A DNA stretch of 64,000 nt, taken from assembly GCA_016839055.1 (NCBI GenBank), contig JAEKNX010000005.1, positions 124,001 through 188,000 of the forward strand, given 5' to 3'. Shown in pieces: positions 28,841 through 36,853 of this stretch. The stretch's first letter is position 1, and every line of letters starts with the position of its first letter. The position numbers and the translations under genes are program-made. The DNA is from Spirochaetales bacterium. GTDB lineage: Bacteria; Spirochaetota; Spirochaetia; UBA9216. The notes below the pieces were generated by a model that worked only from the letters and a program-made list of their open reading frames with translations, was not told the DNA's origin and did no database searches.

Positions 28841-30394
28841 TTAGTTAGAGATGAAGATTCTCGCGAATGCCGCACCGAAATTATCATTAAATTTATCGGA
28901 CTGGAAGATGAACTCTTTAAGCTGATTTCCCTGCCAGTTCTGTGAGGCATAACTGATAAGGGGAGCTACTGAAGAAAGCTCTTCAGTATTTTTTTCGGTA
29001 GTCTCTATCAGCTGAATAACAACAACGTTATCATTAATGATAATAGGTTCTGAAACCTCATTTTCTGCTAAGGCATTTATCGATTTAAGGAAAAACTCAT
29101 TGGTATTAACTCCGGAGAGGCTTGTGTCCTCGTCGGCTGAACTAACCTGGGTGTATACAGAGATGCTTTGCCCATAATAGTTGACTGAAGGGTTACCATA
29201 GACGATAGGAAAGGAAATAGTGTCGTGAATACTGACATCAGAATCAGCTGATGCGCTGAGGAAGCCCTCTGTTTTCGCGAATTCTGCGAAATTACCGGCC
29301 TGCTTGACTAGATAATCTTCAATGACGCCTTTTTCGAATCTTTCCATATATTCTTTAACAACTTGAATATCTGCATCTATGGACATATCGGAGTATTCCG
29401 CCTTTTTGTCGCAGCGATAGATAACCCAAGTTCCGTCATCTTCGATGATGCTGCTGATTTCACCAGTGTCTAGCGCGAATATCTCATCCAGAGCTGTACC
29501 ATTATTGATGAAGTTTTTAAGTTCATAATAGTATCTAGAACCCATTTCTCCGCCCTTATCAGCATAAGGATCTGAGGACTGTGTTTTTGCCATTTCTGTA
29601 AACACTGCAGGATCCTGTTCGAGTTTTGACAGAATCTGTTCCGCATCTTTTTTGTCGGACTTAACGGTAATCTTGCTTATAATAATCTTCCTGAAAAGAT
29701 CGGCATTATGACTACCGAAGGAAGCTATATTGTCAGAGGGAAAGTCGGAGAAGGGGAATACCGCATAGCGGAATTTTTTCTCTGTTGATGCTAAATTCTG
29801 AAAGAACTTTTCCTCATTCTTATTTATCTTGTATGAATTGGAATCAATGAGGAACTGATTGTAGTAAAGTTCTTCCTCAAATTTCTTTCTCGTACTTTTC
29901 TTTTCAATATTGGAGCTCTGTGAATAAAGGTTTTCACTGAATTCGCCATTTTCCATGTAGGGGCCGTAAGTCACAATTGCCTTGTCGACTGCAGTGCCGG
30001 GGATGTGTACACCGCTGTTCCGGAGTTCTTTTATTACCGCCGTACGGAATACTGTATTGTCAAACGCGGTACGCCAGACTTGATACTGGATGAACTGCGC
30101 ATTCTGATCGGTTATGGAATCTCTGTAATCTTCAGCTATCGCGTTAACCTGATCCGAGAAAAAGGATCCCTCAGTATATACAATTTCTTCGCCGTCATAT
30201 GAGCCGAATGCAGTATTGCCCGTTGAGCCGATTTTTCCTGCAACTGGAGCACCGACAAAGGTCACAACAATAACAACAAGGATAATTAGACTGACTGTCC
30301 ACATTACTGGTCTGTTCGATTTACGCTTCTCTGCTGCTTCTACATTTTCAATCTTAACTTTCTGATTTTTACGTCTCTGATCTCTGGATGCCAT
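28841..30394 (-). CDS. Membrane-anchored parvulin-type peptidyl-prolyl isomerase
   Basis: 517 residues. A basic cytoplasmic N-terminus and one membrane segment (VSLIILVVIVVTFVGAPVAG) are followed by a SurA/PpiD-like helical region, then a PpiC domain: FTEMAKTQSSDPYADKGGEMG and LDTGEISSIIEDDGTWVIYR. It probably assists folding of exported proteins. AAGGA lies before the ATG. Confidence 0.85.
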   Translation of the reverse strand: MASRDQRRKNQKVKIENVEAAEKRKSNRPVMWTVSLIILVVIVVTFVGAPVAGKIGSTGNTAFGSYDGEEIVYTEGSFFSDQVNAIAEDYRDSITDQNAQFIQYQVWRTAFDNTVFRTAVIKELRNSGVHIPGTAVDKAIVTYGPYMENGEFSENLYSQSSNIEKKSTRKKFEEELYYNQFLIDSNSYKINKNEEKFFQNLASTEKKFRYAVFPFSDFPSDNIASFGSHNADLFRKIIISKITVKSDKKDAEQILSKLEQDPAVFTEMAKTQSSDPYADKGGEMGSRYYYELKNFINNGTALDEIFALDTGEISSIIEDDGTWVIYRCDKKAEYSDMSIDADIQVVKEYMERFEKGVIEDYLVKQAGNFAEFAKTEGFLSASADSDVSIHDTISFPIVYGNPSVNYYGQSISVYTQVSSADEDTSLSGVNTNEFFLKSINALAENEVSEPIIINDNVVVIQLIETTEKNTEELSSVAPLISYASQNWQGNQLKEFIFQSDKFNDNFGAAFARIFISN

Positions 30395-30433
30395 CTCGAA
30401 TTCCTTAAGTTAGTGGTTAAATTCTGACAGCAA

Positions 30434-30462
30434 ACAATATCACGTGCTAAAACTTGTGTCAA
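30434..30462 (-). promoter_or_regulatory. Promoter of the parvulin-DUF115 operon
   Basis: TTGACA (30462-30457), 17-base spacer, TATTGT (30439-30434) on the minus strand, with a leader of about 35 bases. Confidence 0.6.
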
Positions 30463-30549
30463 TCTGAATATTATTTATACAAATTTCTCTCGGCGGGATT
30501 CATGTCTGATCGCAGTGTAATGACGATTTTCTACGGCCTGACTCGGTTG

Positions 30550-30621
30550 TTCAAATCCACTAAGCCAAAAAAAAACTATTCCGGAAAAACCCGAAATAGT
30601 TTTTCTATCGGGCTTGAGTGG
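30550..30621. repeat. tRNA-3'-end palindromic unit 1
   Basis: Left arm TTCAAATCCACTAAGCC, inner hairpin AAAAACTATT..AATAGTTTTT with T-runs, right arm GGGCTTGAGTGG. The arms match the T-arm and acceptor end of the nearby tRNA-Pro in inverted orientation. No cloverleaf accompanies them. The stretch to unit 2 (30622-30703) holds only a small hairpin (GGAGTTTGT/ACAAACTCC) and no gene. Confidence 0.8.
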
Positions 30622-30703
30622 GGAGGAATTCTCGGCTTCTGCGAAGTCTCGGATTCCTCTGGAGTTTGTCTGCAACAAACTCCGCCTCTGGGGTGAATAA
30701 TCG

Positions 30704-30779
30704 TTCAAATCCACTAAGCCAAAAAAAAACTATTCCGGAAAAATCCGAAATAGTTTTTCTATCGGGCTGAGTGGATTTG
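30704..30779. repeat. tRNA-3'-end palindromic unit 2
   Basis: Nearly identical to unit 1 over about 70 bases; the right arm GGGCTGAGTGGATTTG equals the 3' end of tRNA-Pro (minus strand). The inner hairpin is followed by nine T residues on the minus strand, so it could terminate transcription. The GC-richer stretch 30780-30882 has a strong hairpin (GCATGGCA/TGCCATGC) and no gene. Confidence 0.8.
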
Positions 30780-30882
30780 GTCTCTGGTCACCGAATCGTT
30801 CGGCTCCCGACGACCCGTCTCAGTCGCTGGCGCATGGCATCCCTGCCATGCTTGCCTTCGCATTCGCTCGGCGCTCCTTCAA

Positions 30883-30965
30883 TTCAAATCCACTCATTCA
30901 GCGGAAAAAAAAAGACTGCTCTGATAAATCAAAGCAGTCTTTTTTTCGGGCTGAGTGGATTTGAA
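30883..30965. repeat. tRNA-3'-end palindromic unit 3 (overlaps tRNA-Pro)
   Basis: Left arm TTCAAATCCACTCA at 30883, a different inner hairpin, and the true 3' end of tRNA-Pro as right arm. It has the same plan as units 1 and 2 but includes the live tRNA gene. Confidence 0.7.
30905..30940 (-). terminator. Terminator after tRNA-Pro
   Basis: Stem AGACTGCT/AGCAGTCT followed on the minus strand by nine T residues, six bases after the tRNA-Pro 3' end. Confidence 0.85.
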
Positions 30966-31017
30966 CCACCGGCCTCGCCGTCCCGAACGGCGCGCGCTCC
31001 CCCTGCGCCACAGCCCG
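30946..31017 (-). tRNA. tRNA-Pro (anticodon CGG)
   Basis: Minus strand: acceptor CGGGCTG/CAGCCCG, D-stem GCGC/GCGC, anticodon stem CGCCG/CGGCG with loop TTCGGGA (anticodon CGG), T-arm GGTGG-TTCAAAT-CCACT, discriminator A. CCA is not encoded. It sits downstream of the terminator that follows tRNA-Asp and has no obvious promoter of its own. Confidence 0.9.
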
Positions 31018-31024
31018 TAATAAT

Positions 31025-31060
31025 AAAAAAAGAGCCCTCGAAGTAAACTCCGAGGGCTCT
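31025..31060 (-). terminator. Terminator between tRNA-Asp and tRNA-Pro
   Basis: Perfect 10-bp stem AGAGCCCTCG/CGAGGGCTCT with 10-base loop, followed on the minus strand by seven T residues. It would separate the two tRNA genes transcriptionally. Confidence 0.85.
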
Positions 31061-31063
31061 TAA

Positions 31064-31137
31064 CGAGAGCGACGGGGATTGAACCCGTGATCTCCGGCTT
31101 GACAGGCCGGCGCGATAACCAGCTTCGCCACGCCCCC
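31064..31137 (-). tRNA. tRNA-Asp (anticodon GTC)
   Basis: Minus strand: acceptor GGGGGCG with CGCTCTC (two G-U pairs), D-stem GCGA/TCGC, anticodon stem CCGGC/GCCGG with loop CTGTCAA (anticodon GTC), T-arm ACGGG-TTCAATC-CCCGT, discriminator G. CCA is not encoded. A consensus promoter lies 13 bases upstream. Confidence 0.93.
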
Positions 31138-31150
31138 TTAAGGTAGGTGT

Positions 31151-31179
31151 AATATAGCTAACTAATAAAAAACTGTCAA
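31151..31179 (-). promoter_or_regulatory. tRNA-Asp promoter
   Basis: TTGACA (31179-31174), 17-base spacer, TATATT (31156-31151) on the minus strand, 13 bases before the mature 5' end of tRNA-Asp. Confidence 0.75.
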
Positions 31180-31243
31180 TAAGGTATTTAAAATCTTTTT
31201 AACTTTTTAGTTTAAAAGCCGGATCGCCGAATATGAAGATACG

Positions 31244-32062
31244 ATGAAAAAGACGCCGATGTTTGTGATAATAGCAGCTTTGTGTTTCAGCGGTCATATT
31301 TATGCTGAAAACAGTACATACGTGATTCAAAAAGGTGATACTCTTTACGGATTATGTAAAAAGTACGATATCTCAATAGATATCCTGAAGAAATATAATG
31401 AAATATCTGATCCTTCAAAAATCTTTCCGGGTATGACTATAAATATCCCGGGCGGATATACAGTTGTAAAGGGTGATACTCTTTACGGAATTTCGCGACG
31501 TTATCATCTCTCTATGGATGAGCTCGCAGAGCGGAATAACATGAAGACGACAGACGTCCTGTATCCCGGTCAGCTGCTCTCTGTTTTCGCTGAACTTGCT
31601 GACGCATTAGACGGGGCGGAAGACGATGGGGCAGCTGTAGTGAAGCCTTTTACGCCATCTGAGAAAGAAAATGGTGAGGATGGTAGAGTTGTTGCAGAGA
31701 ACGGCGGAGAGCAGGTTCCTGATAATTACTGGCCTCATTACGGGAGTAGGACGGAGCTGACTGGCAAGCTCCGTGGCATACAGATTAATGGCAAGAGCGG
31801 AGATGAAGTCTTCGCTGTGTCAGGAGGAACTGTTGTTTGGGCTTCTGAATACGGTATCTATAAGAAGCTCATCCTTGTTGAAGGTGGAAACGGAATAGTC
31901 TACGGATACGGCGGGAACGATAGATCTACTGTGAATGTGGGTGACTCAGTACGCGTAGGCTCAGTAATAGGTTTATTAGGTGGTGAAGACGGAACTGATG
32001 CGTATTTTTTTGTGTATAAAGACGGTAAGCCTCTAGACCCTGAAAAGGCTCCAAGAGTCTAA
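31244..32062 (+). CDS. Exported LysM protein with degenerate M23 (LytM-like) domain
   Basis: 272 residues: signal peptide (FVIIAALCFSGHIYA), two LysM domains beginning YVIQKGDTLYGLCKKY and YTVVKGDTLYGISRRY, an acidic linker and a C-terminal M23-like fold (SGGTVVWASEY, VNVGDSVRVGSVIG). The zinc ligands expected in HxxxxD and HxH are missing: the first is replaced in GIQINGKSGD and the last in DAYFFVYKDGKP. It is therefore probably an inactive peptidoglycan-binding activator like EnvC or NlpD. Confidence 0.87.
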   Translation: MKKTPMFVIIAALCFSGHIYAENSTYVIQKGDTLYGLCKKYDISIDILKKYNEISDPSKIFPGMTINIPGGYTVVKGDTLYGISRRYHLSMDELAERNNMKTTDVLYPGQLLSVFAELADALDGAEDDGAAVVKPFTPSEKENGEDGRVVAENGGEQVPDNYWPHYGSRTELTGKLRGIQINGKSGDEVFAVSGGTVVWASEYGIYKKLILVEGGNGIVYGYGGNDRSTVNVGDSVRVGSVIGLLGGEDGTDAYFFVYKDGKPLDPEKAPRV

Positions 32063-32104
32063 CTTGTAAGAAAACAATTTGTAAATTAAGTTATCCTTTC
32101 CTAT

Positions 32105-32139
32105 AAAAAAAAGCCCTGCTTGAACGCAGGGCTTTTTTT
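32105..32139. terminator. Bidirectional terminator
   Basis: AAGCCCTGC/GCAGGGCTT stem with six-base loop, flanked by A-run and T-run, between the convergent LysM gene and the decarboxylase operon. Confidence 0.9.
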
Positions 32140-32155
32140 GTATAGATCTGAAGAT

Positions 32156-33322
32156 TTAGTTCAGTGAAAGCAGTACTCCGGCCGCGATTGCAGAACCGAT
32201 AACACCGGCAACATTGGGACCCATTGCATTCATGAGAAGGAAATTGCCCGGATCTTCTTTCTGGCCGAGCTTCTGAACGACACGGGCAGCCATTGGGACT
32301 GCAGAAACTCCCGCAGCGCCAATCATCGGATTGATTTTGCCTCCGCTGAGCTTACACATCAGTTTTCCAAGCATAACTCCACCACCTGTACCGATACCGA
32401 AAGCTATACAACCGAGAACAATGATGAAAATTGTCTGGAAATTGATAAAGTGTTCAGCCGACATTTTGGAACCTACTGATATTCCGAGGAATATAGTAAC
32501 AATGTTGATCAGCTCATTCTGTGCAGTCTTTGACAGACGTTCAGTAACACCGCTTTCTTTTAAAAGGTTTCCGAACATCAGCATTCCAACAAGCGGCGCG
32601 GATGCGGGGATTATAAACGCTGTAACGATTGTAGTAATAATCGGAAACAGAATCTTCGTCCTCTTGGAAACGGGTTTAGGATCTGCCATCCTGATCAGTC
32701 TCTCTTCCTTAGTTGTCAGAGCCTTGATAATAGGAGGCTGAATGATGGGGACGAGAGCCATATAGGTGTATGCCGCTACCGCAATAGGACCAAGAAGGTG
32801 TGGCGCTAGTTTTGACGTCAGATAAATAGCCGTCGGACCGTCCGCACCTCCAATTATGGCGATAGAACATGCCTCGGCAAAATCAAATCCGAGGTTGTGG
32901 GCTGCGAGAAACGGAATTGCTCCGAGGGCTTTAGCACCAAGCAGGGTAGCAAATATACCTAGCTGAGCCGCCGCACCAAGGAGGAAGGTCTGGGGTTTTC
33001 CGAGGAGAGGGCCGAAGTCAGTCATCGCTCCTATTCCCAGGAATATGATTGGCGGAAAGAGTCCGATTTCTACACCCTGGAAGAAATAATAAAGCAGTCC
33101 TCCGGCTTCACCTGCTGCTGGTGCAAACAGTAGTCCGGTCAGCGGAAGATTCACGAGAATCGCGCCGAAACCAATCGGGATGAGCAGAAGCGGTTCATAC
33201 TGCTTCGCAATAGCAAGGTAGATCAGCAGGCCGCCGACTCCAATCATCAAAAGGTTTTGCCAGGTGATAGATTGAAAAGCGGTACTGTCTACGAATTTTA
33301 AAAATAGATCGATAAAACTCAT
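32156..33322 (-). CDS. Na+-translocating decarboxylase beta subunit
   Basis: 388 residues, strongly hydrophobic, of the OadB/GcdB/MmdB family: the membrane channel that couples decarboxylation of carboxybiotin to Na+ export. Signature segments are [20 protein letters not shown] (with the catalytic Asp) and [16 protein letters not shown]. Last gene of a four-gene minus-strand operon alpha-delta-biotin carrier-beta. Confidence 0.95.
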   Translation of the reverse strand: MSFIDLFLKFVDSTAFQSITWQNLLMIGVGGLLIYLAIAKQYEPLLLIPIGFGAILVNLPLTGLLFAPAAGEAGGLLYYFFQGVEIGLFPPIIFLGIGAMTDFGPLLGKPQTFLLGAAAQLGIFATLLGAKALGAIPFLAAHNLGFDFAEACSIAIIGGADGPTAIYLTSKLAPHLLGPIAVAAYTYMALVPIIQPPIIKALTTKEERLIRMADPKPVSKRTKILFPIITTIVTAFIIPASAPLVGMLMFGNLLKESGVTERLSKTAQNELINIVTIFLGISVGSKMSAEHFINFQTIFIIVLGCIAFGIGTGGGVMLGKLMCKLSGGKINPMIGAAGVSAVPMAARVVQKLGQKEDPGNFLLMNAMGPNVAGVIGSAIAAGVLLSLN

Positions 33323-33334
33323 TAAAAGCCTCCG

Positions 33335-33790
33335 TTAACCGATGTCCAGAAGCGGCTGGCCTTCAGTAACATTGACGCCTGCTGTGACATGGATGGCGGT
33401 GATTGTTCCGGATTTGGTGGCGAAAACCTCAATATCCATTTTCATCGCTTCCATGATGATGAGAAGATCCCCGGGCTTAACCGCGGTTCCCTGGGCAACT
33501 TTAATTTCTTTAATTGTTCCGGTAATGGCTGCTTTTTCGGAAGATGCTCCTCCGGCTGCCGCCGCTGCTGGAGCAGGGGAGGCGGCCTGCGCCGCCGGTG
33601 CAGGCGCAGCAGCAGCTGCTGCTGCAGGTTGAGCGGATTTCGGTGCCTTAGGCGCAGCAGAGGAAACCTCTTTCGCGAGGCTTACCAGATAGCTTTTACC
33701 TTCGTTCTCAACAGTCAGAACGTTACCGTTTCGTTCAACCTGGATATCATACAGTTTGCCGTCAAACTGGAATTTAATATTTTTACTCAT
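33335..33790 (-). CDS. Biotin carboxyl carrier subunit of the Na+ pump
   Basis: 151 residues. A short N-terminal domain (IKFQFDGKLYDIQVERNG) is joined through an Ala/Pro-rich linker (about 45-85) to a biotinyl domain with the acceptor Lys117 in EAMKMDI. It carries CO2 from the carboxyltransferase to the beta subunit. The linker coding sequence is GC-rich and produces spurious overlapping frames on the other strand. Confidence 0.94.
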   Translation of the reverse strand: MSKNIKFQFDGKLYDIQVERNGNVLTVENEGKSYLVSLAKEVSSAAPKAPKSAQPAAAAAAAPAPAAQAASPAPAAAAAGGASSEKAAITGTIKEIKVAQGTAVKPGDLLIIMEAMKMDIEVFATKSGTITAIHVTAGVNVTEGQPLLDIG

Positions 33791-33795
33791 AACTA

Positions 33796-34152
33796 CTATA
33801 CTCCTGATACGGTTTTGGATAATTTATTCGTATTGACCCAAGGGTCGTATTTTTCCGACACGGATGGGGACCAGCTCGACGCCTGGGGAACAACCAGATC
33901 CTCGTCCTCGACAGCAATGAAGGCTGCAACAGCTGCAATTATCCATTCATTATCTGCCTTGGCAACCGTAACCGGTGCAGCCTGTAAAGGCGCTGGTGCC
34001 GGTGCTGAAGCCGGCTGCTTATTTTTGCTGCCGTTATCATCTGAAAATTTTCTGATGACTATCATCAGGACGCTCAATAGGACCAATATTAAAAATACTA
34101 TCAGTATACCGAGCCCTGAAGCCATTAAACTATAACTGAAATGTTCTTGCAT
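33796..34152 (-). CDS. Na+-pump decarboxylase delta/gamma subunit (OadG-like)
   Basis: 118 residues: one N-terminal membrane helix (GILIVFLILVLLSVLMIVI) and a soluble part with Ala/Pro-rich linker, ending AAVAAFIAVED, like MmdD/OadG, which organise the complex. The start at 34152 has GGAG six bases upstream; the ATG at 34164 lacks one. Confidence 0.85.
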   Translation of the reverse strand: MQEHFSYSLMASGLGILIVFLILVLLSVLMIVIRKFSDDNGSKNKQPASAPAPAPLQAAPVTVAKADNEWIIAAVAAFIAVEDEDLVVPQASSWSPSVSEKYDPWVNTNKLSKTVSGV

Positions 34153-34170
34153 AATCTGCTCCATTTCCCG

Positions 34171-35721
34171 TTAAAGGGGTATATTCCCGTGCTTCTTAGC
34201 AGGTCTGTCTTCTTTCTTTCTTATGTTGAGTTCGAGAGCGCGGATGAGTTCGATTCTTGTATATTCAGGATCGATAATGTCGTCAACTAGACCGTATCCT
34301 GCTGCAACGTAAGGATTCATGAACTGCTGTTTGAACTCGTTAATTTTTTCAGTTCTCTTTGCATCCGGATTGTCAGCATTATTAATCTCGGCTCTGGAAA
34401 TTACGTTTGCTGCGCCTTCTGCGCCCATTACGGCAATCTCTGCTGTAGGGTAGGCAATAACTCTATCATAACCGAGTGATTTTGAAGACATTGCTATCAT
34501 CGAACCGCCGTATGATTTTCTCATTATAAGGGCAATCTTAGGGACTGTTGCCTCGGCGATTGCATACAGAAGCTTGGCGCCGTGTCTTATGATTCCGCCA
34601 TGTTCCTGGGAAATGCCGGGAAGATATCCAGGAACGTCAACAAGTGATATTACCGGAATATTGAAGGCGTCACAGAATCTGATAAACCTTGCGCCCTTAT
34701 CTGAAGAATTAATGTCGAGTGATGCGGCCATGTGTTTGGGCTGGTTAGCAAACAAACCTACAGTTCTTCCGTTCAGCTTTGCAAATCCAACTACTACCGA
34801 CTGCGCAAAATCTTTATGTACTTCAAGGAACGACTCAGGGTCAAAAACTTCACTTATGATATCTCTGACATCATAAGGCTTTTTAGGTTCATCCGGAATG
34901 ATGGACATAATTGCAGGATTCTTTCTCTCGGCAGAATCGCCTGCGTCAACAACAGGAGGCTGTTCCATATTGTTAGATGGAAGATAACCCATTAATTTCC
35001 TAATGAAATCAAAACATTCTATCTCTGATCCGAATCTGAAGTGGGCAACACCGCTTTTAGCACAGTGGGCAATCGAGCCGCCTAGATCTTCATGCGAAAT
35101 TATCTCGCCTGTTACTGCTTTAATAACATCGGGTCCGGTAATATACATATGACTGGTATTGTCAATCATGAAAACGAAGTCGGTGATGGCCGGAGAATAT
35201 ACGGCGCCGCCGGCACAAGGCCCGAGAATTACCGAAAACTGAGGAATAACACCTGAAGACAGGGTGTTATTTCGGAAAATTTTCGCATATCCGTTTAGTG
35301 CAAGGATGCCTTCCTGTATTCGAGCTCCGCCTGAATCATTTACCTGAATAAACGGAGTGCCATTTTTCAATGCCAGACTCTGTGCTTCAGCAATTTTTTC
35401 AGCGTGCATCTCACCAAGTGAGCCGCCGAGTACTGTAAAATCCTGTGAAGAGAGAAAGACCTGTTTGCCGTTGATTTTTCCGCTTCCGGTTACAACACCA
35501 TCTCCGGGAAATCTTTTTTTATCCATGCCGAATTCGGTTGTTCGTCCCTGAATATAGGCCTGACTCTCAATAAAAGAGCCTTCATCCATAAGGCCTGTAA
35601 TACGCTCTCTTGCTGTAAGCTTACCCTTGTCGTGTTGAGCTTTTATACGGTCTTCACCGCCGCCCTTAAGCATTTTAGCTCTAACTTCTTTAAACTCTTG
35701 TAACTTTTCGTTGTTACTCAT
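34171..35721 (-). CDS. Biotin-dependent acyl-CoA carboxyltransferase (decarboxylase alpha subunit)
   Basis: 516 residues of the MmdA/PccB family. Carboxyltransferase motifs include SGGARIQEGI, GPCAGGAVYSPA and MIAMSSKSLGYD. With the three downstream subunits it makes a Na+-translocating acyl-CoA decarboxylase. Methylmalonyl-CoA is the usual substrate of this arrangement and malonyl-CoA is an alternative; sequence alone does not decide. GGAGG precedes the start. Confidence 0.93.
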   Translation of the reverse strand: MSNNEKLQEFKEVRAKMLKGGGEDRIKAQHDKGKLTARERITGLMDEGSFIESQAYIQGRTTEFGMDKKRFPGDGVVTGSGKINGKQVFLSSQDFTVLGGSLGEMHAEKIAEAQSLALKNGTPFIQVNDSGGARIQEGILALNGYAKIFRNNTLSSGVIPQFSVILGPCAGGAVYSPAITDFVFMIDNTSHMYITGPDVIKAVTGEIISHEDLGGSIAHCAKSGVAHFRFGSEIECFDFIRKLMGYLPSNNMEQPPVVDAGDSAERKNPAIMSIIPDEPKKPYDVRDIISEVFDPESFLEVHKDFAQSVVVGFAKLNGRTVGLFANQPKHMAASLDINSSDKGARFIRFCDAFNIPVISLVDVPGYLPGISQEHGGIIRHGAKLLYAIAEATVPKIALIMRKSYGGSMIAMSSKSLGYDRVIAYPTAEIAVMGAEGAANVISRAEINNADNPDAKRTEKINEFKQQFMNPYVAAGYGLVDDIIDPEYTRIELIRALELNIRKKEDRPAKKHGNIPL

Positions 35722-35790
35722 TTTAACCTCCGCAAAGAAGATATGAAATATGTTTCATTGTCAAAAGAAACTATATTATTCTAACTATAA

Positions 35791-35818
35791 AAACTACTTA
35801 TATAAATACAATTGTCAA
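35791..35818 (-). promoter_or_regulatory. Promoter of the decarboxylase operon
   Basis: TTGACA (35818-35813), 16-base spacer, TAGTTT (35796-35791) on the minus strand. A second TTGACA lies nearer the gene around 35758-35763 without a clear -10 box. Confidence 0.4.
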
Positions 35819-35903
35819 CCCTGGATTTGTTTAAACCCTAAAAAAGGAAATTTAATACAAACATCATAACAGTTGAATGTGGTTGCGTAAACATTTTTCT
35901 TCT

Positions 35904-35938
35904 AAAACTGGTGTAGTTTTTATTACTGCACCAGTTTT
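35904..35938 (-). terminator. Terminator of the two-gene membrane-protein operon
   Basis: AAAACTGGTGCAG pairs with CTACACCAGTTTT (13 positions, one G-U), directly after the stop at 35943 in minus-strand orientation. Confidence 0.65.
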
Positions 35939-35942
35939 TAGG

Positions 35943-36389
35943 TTAGTTTGTAAGAAGTGTTTTCTTTAGGAGTACAATCCATTTTGCCGGGGCGGGGATC
36001 CTGAATGCCATGCGGTCAAGTTTTCCTTCTTCATTTTTAAATGAGATCTGTACTACAGTATCATTTAGTGCCTTGTCACAGAAAAAATCAGTTGTACCGA
36101 TGGTCTTGATGCTGTCTTTCTGAATGAACGCTTCAATGCCGCCGAATCTTGAATAGTAGAAAATACCATCCTTGACAAGAGCGATTGCACCTGTTTTTCG
36201 TATAGGTTTTTCGAGTTTGCTCTCCTGGCCGAAATATGTGACGCCAAAAGAGGCGAGTAGGATCTCTTCAGCCGGATATCGGCTGGAAAGATGCCTTGTT
36301 TCGATATACCGTATCAGAGCCATGAGGAGAACTATTCCGAATATTATTACCCCGAGCATGACTGGGGAAAGATTTACTACTGAATCCAT
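35943..36389 (-). CDS. Small membrane-anchored protein of unknown function
   Basis: 148 residues. One N-terminal membrane helix (VMLGVIIFGIVLLMALIRYI) and a beta-rich soluble part (IRKTGAIALVKDGIFYYSRFGG) that resembles a PH-like fold. The start overlaps the preceding stop by one base. No function can be assigned. Confidence 0.7.
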   Translation of the reverse strand: MDSVVNLSPVMLGVIIFGIVLLMALIRYIETRHLSSRYPAEEILLASFGVTYFGQESKLEKPIRKTGAIALVKDGIFYYSRFGGIEAFIQKDSIKTIGTTDFFCDKALNDTVVQISFKNEEGKLDRMAFRIPAPAKWIVLLKKTLLTN

Positions 36390-36769
36390 TATATCCTCTT
36401 TAAGTATTTTAATGCTTTACGGTAGGCAATTTTTTTTACAAAACTATTTTCTTTCAATTTGTTTGTAAAAGACGCCGCAATATCTTCGTCTGATTTTCCT
36501 TTTGATCTGAGTTTGTCAATATAACTCTTGTTGTCAATTAATGTTAGATAGACCGGATCATCAATTCTTTTATTGAAACTATTCATTATTATGACAGTCA
36601 GTACTATCAGCAGTGAAATAACCGCAGTAATAAAGAAATCCCAACCGGGATCAGGTACGATATTCCTGATGATCGAATTTGGGTTGCCGGCATTGAATAT
36701 TGAATAAATATCAAGAATCATCAAAACGAAAAGAGTGATGTAGAAGATTAGGTGTTTTCTGATTTTCAA
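36389..36769 (-). CDS. Small two-helix membrane protein of unknown function
   Basis: 126 residues from a TTG at 36769 with GGAG six bases upstream. Two hydrophobic segments (LIFYITLFVLMILDIYSIF and FFITAVISLLIVLTVIIM) precede a charged C-terminal tail. Translationally coupled to the next gene. Confidence 0.68.
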   Translation of the reverse strand: MKIRKHLIFYITLFVLMILDIYSIFNAGNPNSIIRNIVPDPGWDFFITAVISLLIVLTVIIMNSFNKRIDDPVYLTLIDNKSYIDKLRSKGKSDEDIAASFTNKLKENSFVKKIAYRKALKYLKRI

Positions 36770-36802
36770 TTATTTCTCCAAAAAATTTTCAGGTAAAATG
36801 AA

Positions 36803-36827
36803 GGGCCGTCCAGGAAGTGGACAGCCC
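36803..36827 (-). terminator. Possible terminator of the permease gene
   Basis: GGGC.GTCC pairs with GGAC.GCCC with one mismatch, 27 bases after the permease stop. The T-tract is imperfect. Confidence 0.45.
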
Positions 36828-36853
36828 ATTAAAAAATGTGTTAAAAAAACAAG

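Noticed and set aside
30454-31046. Small protein frames on both strands over the tRNA and palindrome region
   Set aside because: They translate tRNA sequence and terminator repeats (for example SGFEPPASPSRTARAP); no coding signal is independent of the repeats.
33342-34135. Long plus-strand frames over the biotin-carrier gene
   Set aside because: They mirror the GC-rich Ala/Pro linker codons of the minus-strand subunits, read as Cys/Arg-rich nonsense and have no ribosome binding site.
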